DNA from: Adiantum capillus-veneris
Lineage: Eukaryota > Streptophyta > Polypodiopsida > Polypodiales > Pteridaceae
Direction: 5' to 3'
Assembly (NCBI GenBank): GCA_014529385.2
Contig: CM043950.1
Coordinates: 78,734,343-78,798,342 of the forward strand
DNA length: 64,000 nucleotides
Within the stretch, counting starts at the first letter, position 1, and every line of letters starts with the position of its first letter. Of the stretch, positions 56,401 through 64,000 are shown piece after piece. The notes below the pieces were generated by a model, which saw nothing but the letters and a program-made list of their open reading frames with translations, was not told where the DNA came from and searched no databases. The position numbers were made by a program, and so were the translations under genes.

Positions 56401-58920
56401 TTTCCCAAATTGGTTAATTTTGGGAAGTCAAACACAACGCATTTCAATGGCAGCATGCTAAAATTACCTTGCATGGGTGAGTTTTATGACGGACTTGGAC
56501 GGACTTGGTGGCAAGCTTACTTGCCACTATTGCGGTCAACCGCCCATTGGTTTGCGTACATATGATTGCTTCGTATATTATGTCATGCCAAGGGATGAGA
56601 GCATGAGCAGATTAATGGTACATCAAGAAACTCACCAAATGAAGTGAGGGATGGGTCGTCAGAAGGGATCGCCGATAAAACGAAAGAAATGGTTGCACAA
56701 GTTCTCGGTGTGGATAGACATGCAGGCGACTATGTCCAGCGTTGACACCTACAACACGCATAAACATTGCCTACTTTATCAAATTTATTTGTACGGATGT
56801 AGGTAACAAGTAAATCCTTCTCCTTGTGGGTGTAGTGGAGGCTTACCCCAAGGGATAGGTGCATATAAATGCAGTATTAGGGTTTAGGCTAACTGGACGT
56901 ACACCCATCTTATTGATTTTACTAACCTTATCTACTCTTTTGATCGTATAGATTAATAAGGAGAGGTGAGGGGCTAATCCTCCATTATGAGGAGAATGGG
57001 GTGAGGAAGGGCCACTTAATTTTCCATGGCCTTATGGAAGTTTAGGGGAAGGGAAATGATTGGTTGCCAAGTGGACTGAAACCGACCATTTCACAGGTGC
57101 CTAATAAGATTCTCCTCAAAAAAATGATGATTTTGTGTGTTGGGAAAGAAAACCACCATGGATTTGCACCACCTCTAATGCATAGCTATCAAGTGCAAAA
57201 TACTTTTACTGAGTGGGGGAAGTGAAAATGCCTCCTAAATTGTGCGCTTGCACGTACACACACTATCGCTCAGGAAGAGAATAGGCAACCACTGGATTGC
57301 AAGTGGCTGGCTCTCACATAGCCCTTGATCAAGGGCCTTCACTTTCACTCACTATGCAGCTTGTCTCCCATTAAATTCTCAAGCGTGCCTTGCAACAACT
57401 TTTGGCAATCCGCATATGTGTGCTCCTATCCACATCAGGCACATCGTCTCTTCCATTAAGTGCTGATTGAGATCCATCATGCCTTGTGGAAACTTTTGGC
57501 AGTCAGTAGTTGTCCATTGCTATCCGCTCTTATCCACGTCAACCTTTGAAGCTATTTTTGATAGCATACATAGCCAGGTAATTTAAATCAAGACCACAAT
57601 TTCAAAAAGTAACCTTGTTTATGCAGGATTTTGAAGGGCCCAAACCACCCATTTCAAATGGAGACCCAAGGGAAACCAACAAATTTTAAATGGAAACCGG
57701 CCAAATCTTGTGGGAAACTATGCACCCACCTAGTTTTGAGTATTTTTATCACTTTCTAAAAAAGAGAGAATATTACATTAATATAATACAAAAACTAATG
57801 ATATTTCTAGTTGCCAAAATAAGTGGCCCTCCTAGACCCCATCCTTCTCCTAATACATTGAGGCATCCACTCAAAACTCTCTACGTTTTGCTTCCTCACA
57901 CAGCACGCTGAACACGCATCCATGCACTTTTTACAAGCATTAGGAGAGGATGAGGTGTAGGAGGGCCTCTTTGTGTAAGAGTGGTCAAAGGATGCACTTT
58001 TTTCCCCAAAAAGGAGGTGGACACTTTTATGATTTTTGGCCTTCCATAACTCCCACATATGATCTCCAATTTGAGTGGAGATCATAGATCTACAATCGAA
58101 TGTCGAGTTTACAATCTACGCGTCGAGCTCTTTCCATAGATATGCTACATGATATGGTTTTACCAACTAGATTTTAAACTCCATTTTGTAGTATATGTTT
58201 TTGTAGTATATGCCAATTTATGCCCAGTTAGTACTCTTTGTTGGTTTTTGCTTTTTTTTTTTCCTCATTTTTGCTTGAGATTTTGATCTTTGTATAGAGA
58301 AGACTTAGCCATATTGTTCCCATGTGAGTTCTCTAGTTTGCCTTTACTACACTCTTTGGCATTGGCATTGTAGTGACTTTGATGAGTTTCTTATTGAGAT
58401 TGTGATCTCTGAGCAAAGGAGACTCTGCTATAATTTTACGTTATAAAATTGCCATAAGTTCTTAGTTCTACTATCTTACATTTAGCTCTTCTCAGCATGG
58501 CTGGATCTTCTGAAAACAAAGATTACTACATCAAGAAATTTGATATGGAAGCAAAGAATGCTTAATGTCATAATCAACAAAGGACTTGCACCGCATTGAA
58601 AGAGTGCAAAGAGGGTTTGTACATTGATGATGATTGTTATGGAATGGATGATGAGAAGGTTGAGATTAACATTTATGGTCATGTGTGCGTGATGTAGCAA
58701 GTCAAGGCAGCTCAGTCGTGGGCAAGTGTCTCATAGCAACTAGCAAGACATGGAAAAATCCAATAAGACATAGGGCTTGTAGTTAGTTCAATAAATTTCC
58801 TTCATCTCCAAAGTGAAATGTAAATAGCCTCATTTATGAGCTAACCCTTTTTATGAATCAATATAAATACATGCATAGAGGAAGCCAGCTCACTCTAGGC
58901 ATGGGGGGATGATTGTACCC
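56401..58920. other. Intergenic with scattered short ORFs
   Basis: A short frame near 56515-56640 reads CHYCGQPPIGLRTYDCFVYY and may be a decayed exon. A short ATG frame near 58498 (MAGSSENKDYYIKKFDM) ends after 22 codons. Nothing else is supportable. Confidence 0.3.
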
Positions 58921-58923
58921 AAT

Positions 58924-58925
<2 letters not shown>

Positions 58926-58987
<62 letters not shown>
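58926..58987. repeat. (CT)31 microsatellite
   Basis: Uninterrupted CT dinucleotides. Confidence 0.97.
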
Positions 58988-58992
<5 letters not shown>

Positions 58993-59555
58993 ATGGCACC
59001 CTCGGTTTAGAGAGGCGTGCACGCAAGTATGAGGTGTGTTGCTATCATCATGATTTTCCTACTCACAAATGTGGTATCAAAGCTATGGCTACGCTCTTGG
59101 TATCACACCAATCATAGCTGCAGAGATGATTGATATCAAAGATGTCACACTTACCTTGAATTTAATTTTCTTGTCTTGTTTGAAGTTTTATGTAGGTGAT
59201 TAATCTCCTATAATTGTGAATGTGCTTGGATTGTTTTGTAGTTTTGGATTATCATGATTGAATAAAACTTTACTTAGCGAGTACAATGGATTGTATGACT
59301 GGTACGATTAGATGCCTAATTATGGTGAATTTAAGTGTAGCAATCAAGCAAAGAGATTCATGCAATTAATCTCCTAGATGGAGGGAAAGATTTAGGCTAA
59401 CATAACAGCCCATATTAGTGATATGTATAATACAACTAGAAGAATAAGGAGGGGTGCGACTTGTGTGTGCATACCTTTCCACACATTGCAAACTTGATTC
59501 CGGAAATTGGTGGCATACCTCGATGGAATGCATTGTCTGTTGACCTTGTTGCCAG

Positions 59556-60252
59556 TGTGTTCACCTTGGCTACATAGTTTTTACTATCGGATGGCGTAGT
59601 AGTCATCGCGTGCCGGGTAGGCCACTTGGCCGCTTACACGATTTTTGTCATCTTCGCACTATTTTTCTTTGTATGGTGTCACGCACATACGTTGCAATAG
59701 ATGACTTCACGGATCCAATAAGTTCTCAACCATTTCTCCAGGAACGTCATGGTTGGTAGATATTGGAGTGTTTTTTTTTTTAAACAGTACCCATATTGCA
59801 GGTCGCGACCTTATTTGCTGGTCATGTGCATACGTAAAATTGAAGGCCTTCTAGTGATTTCGCTATATGATCGTCAAGCAAGAGATGTAGTAGCTGACAA
59901 CGATGGGTTCAAGTTTGATTGTGACATGATCCGAGAGGCACTAAAGAGACTTTCCATGGACGCTAGATGCCATTGGAGCACCATTTCGGCCTGGAGTGGA
60001 GAAGAGCGAGTTCTTTTCTCGGTAAGCCGAGAAGGGAACTTTTATGCTCTGCTTTTTTCATCAAACTAGTCTGCTAACGTGTCATTGAAATGTCTGCTAA
60101 TGTTTGTGCTTTTGTAAACAAGTGGTTGTTGGGTACCTTCATAAAGGTTGGGGATGTAGTTTTAGATAGTATTGCAGGTTGTGGTGGCTTGGCAATGGAG
60201 TGCGAGCGTCAACAATGACATTACATCAGCATTGATCGAGATAAGATATTAA
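59556..60252 (+). CDS. Unknown gene, three exons (partial)
   Basis: Exons 59556-59755, 59802-60021 and 60178-60252 join in one frame: ...FTDPISSQPFLQERHGW, then SRPYLLVMCIRKIEGLLVIS and FDCDMIREALKRLSM, then VVVAWQWSASVNNDITSALI ending at the TAA at 60250. Splice sites are TTG/GTAGAT, ATTGCAG, CTCG/GTAAGC and ATTGCAG. The first intron is only 46 nt, which is short for a plant, so that junction is doubtful. The 5' end is not found: a possible acceptor (TTGCCAG) precedes 59556. No domain recognised. Confidence 0.4.
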
Positions 60253-60810
60253 TTTTGGCACGTATTCAACCGCATCAGAGGCTTCCTACTGGTTTGTGGG
60301 CGAGGTATCACGTAGAGCATAGTCACAACCACCCTCGTCTCCTTTACGATGTCTCCAAAAGTCGGTTGTGCCATCCACTCCTCCTCCAAGTAGATCTTCA
60401 GCCATATTTTCAGGCTCGCTAAGCTATGGTCAATCGCTCTATCGGCCCACATTGCCTATAGGGCCCCACCTGCACACGTCCCACGTCCCAGTAGCGCAAC
60501 CCCCATAAGATTTGCGGCCACCGGGAACCTAAATTCCGACTTGTATTGATTACTCCATATTAACTTATTCTCTATGTAATGAAACACCTGAAACTTACTG
60601 GTTGGTCATACTATGTTTTAATTTTTGTACAATTTGATATGTGTTTGCCACTATGTTTTGTTTTTTAAAAAAACCATGTTCAATTTTTTAAGGAAAGACA
60701 ATTGATGGTAGTTAATCTTTTATTGATTTTTTTTTTCTTCAAAATATTCTAAGTGAAAATATTATGGAGGACATGCTACGAATGACCTTTGAAGTAAAGA
60801 CGCTTGGTTC
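60253..60810. other. Intergenic, no gene seen
   Basis: AT-rich spacer between the three-exon gene and the next TATA box. Confidence 0.4.
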
Positions 60811-60813
60811 TTT

Positions 60814-60821
60814 TATAAATA
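60814..60821 (+). promoter_or_regulatory. TATA box
   Basis: TATAAATA followed after about 40 bp by an ATG with a GTAAGT donor next to it (60858) and after 220 bp by a small ORF. Confidence 0.45.
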
Positions 60822-61035
60822 GCCAGAAGAACAATAGTTCCATTCATTCATTCATGTGTAAGTCACACTAATTAAGTATCTATTTTCTAAAGTTATTCCT
60901 TTAGTTTTCTCTCATTCATATATTTATTATGCGTAAGGGAAATTGTGGACAACGCGATTAGTGTGTTCTACTCCCTCCTTGTGTTGACCCATCAACAATG
61001 TGCACGCCAACTACATTCTCAACATTGTATATGCT

Positions 61036-61260
61036 ATGAATGATGTATGCATAGCACAAAGTGCATACAACTACACAGATGCTCTCCGTACAGTCGATGA
61101 GGCCACAAGCTCAATATTCAACGCCATGCAAAACCTTGACTTCAATGCCCATCCAGCCGAAGGGGATATCGATCAAGTTGTCACACTAGCCAACAATGCA
61201 AGTATGATTTCGAGGGAACATGATTTTTGCACCCCACAAGAGTGTGCATCCTTCAAATGA
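61036..61260 (+). CDS. Small ORF, 74 codons, unknown
   Basis: First in-frame ATG at 61036 (MNDVCIAQSAYNYTDALRTV), frame open from 60988. Predicted largely helical, no known motif. Sequence after the TGA reads on in frame (HVEAWVEVWMAYIVVQGIAN), so the stop may be a mutation. It may be an exon of a gene driven by the TATA box at 60814. Confidence 0.35.
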   Translation: MNDVCIAQSAYNYTDALRTVDEATSSIFNAMQNLDFNAHPAEGDIDQVVTLANNASMISREHDFCTPQECASFK

Positions 61261-61429
61261 CATGTGGAGGCTTGGGTAGAAGTGTGGATGGCATACATTG
61301 TTGTGCAAGGAATAGCCAATGGAGCCAACAACAACAATAAGAACTAGATCGCACCTTTCCTCGCTAATGTTAGAGAAATAAGGTCTTGACACAATACTAG
61401 CATATTGTACTATTTTTTTCTCCATATCT

Positions 61430-61775
61430 ATCTTATTGTAGTTGTTGTTTTTAGTTGTGTACGTTAAACCCTTTTAATATCAATCAGTGGTCTTTTTATT
61501 ACAATCTTTAAATGTTGTTTAAAATCGAATTTCAATAAAATTGATTTGTTGCGAAGTATTTTTGTGCATGTATCATTATCCGGTTGATGGCATGATGTTT
61601 GAAAAGAGTGTGTGTGCTCTGCTATGGGTATATTTTCCATGTTTGTATACAAATGAGCATGTATACGAGTGCTCACAAGTGTGACAAAATAGAAGGACAC
61701 TTATCACGTTGGTCAATAATCTTATCTCCCAACATATATCACAACATTTGAGAAGACAAGTTGCATGTATGAGAG

Positions 61776-61815
<40 letters not shown>

Positions 61816-62009
61816 TGAATTATGAATGTTTGAGAGAGAGAGAGAAGAAGAAGAAGAAGAAGAGAGTTTTAACGTCTAGGAAACTATCCCAAGAGACCTT
61901 AAAGATCTAGCCGACAAGGAGCGAAACTCAAGACCTGTTATTCAAGAGGGAAATGGCATAACCAATCTACCACATTGGGTGATAGAAAGGTTATACCATT
62001 TCCTCTTTT

Positions 62010-62049
<40 letters not shown>

Positions 62050-62153
62050 AGCACATGATGATGGAAAAGAAGAATCTTGAGTGGTATAAAGATAGAACCA
62101 TTTACCACTTTTTTTTCACACACATACAACCATCAGCAAAGCACACACACACC

Positions 62154-62193
<40 letters not shown>

Positions 62194-63190
62194 AAGTTGA
62201 GAAGGGAGAAAGAATCTTCTTGGAATCTGCTCATCGGATTCCAAAAAAGCATTCGCCGAAAAATGCTCGCCATAAATTTACGTACCTTGCTTTTCTCCTC
62301 CGCTTCATAGCACCTCAAAGAGATACTAGCCAACGAAATCGATGGCCATTGAATATAGAAACCGGGTTCTTAAGTATCCTTGATTCAGAGCCTTGCTCCT
62401 TAGGGAGAACATGAACCATGTAATGTGGTGCATCTTACAGCATCTTCATATTAGACAAAGTTAAAGAAAATTAACCCCATGGATTGTCGACCTTGTTGAG
62501 TAGGATACCGTATTGGAAGCATAAAAAGACCTACATAAATTGCACAACAAAGCGTCTTTGAGTTTCCCAATATTGCTTGCATGTACGTGTTGCCAATTAC
62601 CTTTCAAAACTATCAAATCTGGCTTGTTGACAATAGGTTGATCATGATCTTTTTCTGATTGCATCAAGTTCAAAAACTCAACAAATCCAAAACCCCAAAC
62701 TAAAAAAAAAGATGCATGTCGGCTTCTTCAAATTGTAATTAATGATCGGCCTTGTCGAGTACCTTTGCCTAACAAGTCACAAGCCATGCCTGACTCGCCT
62801 TTATTGCTAAGAAACTTTTCCTTATTCAAGGTTGAGAAGCTTCATAGAAACCCTTGTATGGAGCCTTGCTCCTTAATCAAGACATAATTGCATGCCTTAC
62901 ATGTATTCAACCTCGCTTATAGGGACATGGCGTCTAGAGGCACATGTATAAATTTCAGTTGTAACTATAATTTTTGTGCGCCGCTGTAATTTTCTACAGA
63001 CGAGCTTCAAAATAACAATATATTCACCGTGAAAAGAGCCGCGGGGTGGGGGTCACCCTCCCTCCTGCTCTTTTAAAAAAATCAAAACCCTAAAGGGCTT
63101 TGACTTGGGCCTCCTTAGTGAGAAACATCGACGGTTTTAGACAAGGGTGATAGCGGTAGCATGAGATACGTAGATCTTGCTGTAGACCAA
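61430..63190. other. Intergenic with (GA)n tracts
   Basis: Microsatellites at about 61781-61810, 62012-62045 and 62157-62190. A 70-codon minus-strand frame (62673-62461) has no recognisable domain. No gene supported. Confidence 0.45.

Positions 63191-63193
<3 letters not shown>

Positions 63194-63255
<62 letters not shown>
63194..63255. repeat. (GA)31 microsatellite
   Basis: Uninterrupted. Confidence 0.97.
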
Positions 63256-63261
<6 letters not shown>

Positions 63262-63346
63262 CCCTTCCTTGTCCCAGCGCACTATTGAGCTTGACTCCCT
63301 ACTAAGCAAGTCTTCCCACACGCCATCCTCTTCACTGAGAGCTCCT

Positions 63347-63525
<179 letters not shown>

Positions 63526-63837
63526 AATTGTTCATGAGAGCTCCATGCTTTTCCCCCTCCTCCATCACCATTCTCCCCTGATCTTTGATACCAATCTAAG
63601 GGCCATGCTATTTATAGGACCCCCTTTACCGTATGTATGTCCTAGCCTTAGGCCTACCCGGTCTTACCTTAGGCCTAATAACATATGTATGTGCAATGCG
63701 CGTGTATGTTGGCAAATTCATACTAAACAATTGCACATACCCGACAAGCATAGGTCAATTGTGATTATCGTCTTAATTTGAAAGATCAATGATGACATCT
63801 TTGATACATTCATACTAAAAGTTTGCACCTACCCAAA

Positions 63838-63910
63838 GACTGTAGCTCATTTGGTTCAGCCTTTGTGATATAAACCCAAGGCCAAGGGTGCAAGCCTCAC
63901 AAGCTGCACT
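63838..63910 (+). other. tRNA-like sequence, possible SINE head
   Basis: TAGCTCATTTGG (63843-63854) resembles a Pol III A box and GGTGCAAGCCT (63887-63897) a B box, with suitable spacing. It does not fold into a convincing tRNA, so a tRNA-derived SINE is more likely than a gene. Confidence 0.35.
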
Positions 63911-64000
63911 CAATGGTTGTGTTATCAACTTTGGGAAAGCCATTCCCAAGTTATGGCCCCTTGTGGGTGTGACATGTATAGCAAGTTCCATTGTAAATAT

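Noticed and set aside
58482-58760. Short ATG frame MAGSSENKDYYIKKFDM
   Set aside because: It stops after 22 codons and no splice signals rescue it convincingly.

Overview
This is a 64 kb window of a large, repeat-rich plant nuclear genome. The evidence is LTR retrotransposons primed by initiator-Met tRNA, a Ty3-gypsy element with two RNase H domains (a plant Tat-type arrangement), an L1-type LINE, short GT-AG introns, and very long (GA)n, (CT)n, (GT)n and poly-G/C tracts. Nothing fixes the species. A non-flowering land plant would fit, but that is only a guess. I see no ordinary housekeeping gene that is intact.

Layout. (1) 1-2.9 kb: two compact plus-strand genes of unknown function with introns of about 80-100 nt; the first carries an in-frame TAG and the second has a TATA box and a frame break. 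(2) 3-4 kb: two inversely related hairpins and a small tandem repeat. (3) 4.0-8.8 kb and 16.2-18.0 kb, minus strand: a coiled-coil ORF, the N-terminal and C-terminal halves of what looks like one transposase-like protein, and directly downstream a histone H3-like gene with an unusually long N-terminal tail. The H3-like gene has lost its ATG, has a premature stop, and is split by a nearly new 2.7 kb gag-only LTR element. The two transposase halves are separated by 7.5 kb of microsatellites and retrotransposon debris. This block is the most interesting part of the window. (4) 9-19.4 kb: microsatellites, a long inverted repeat and decayed copia fragments. (5) 20.1-37.3 kb: one Ty1-copia element, flanked by the 5 bp duplication tgaga, interrupted in its protease by an 11.1 kb minus-strand Ty3-gypsy element and in its 3' LTR by about 1 kb of another element. 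(6) 38.9-42.5 kb: a broken L1 LINE. (7) 44.0-46.1 kb: a small non-coding LTR element with a repeated polypurine motif. (8) 48.8-51.1 kb: a decayed Ty3-gypsy element. (9) 52.7-54.5 kb: a broken multi-exon minus-strand gene with an AT-hook-like C-terminus. (10) 54.6-55.6 kb: extremely G-rich minisatellite. (11) 59.5-61.3 kb: fragments of plus-strand, intron-containing genes of unknown family. The rest is intergenic sequence and microsatellites.

Insertion order as read by eye: the host copia LTRs differ at about 9% of compared sites, the nested gypsy LTRs at about 6%, and the gag-only element's LTRs at 1 of 252 bases. The layers therefore get younger in the order the nesting requires. The unknown genes share short introns, close spacing and decay (in-frame stops, frame breaks). 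This would fit relics of one or more large DNA transposons, but I cannot prove they belong together.
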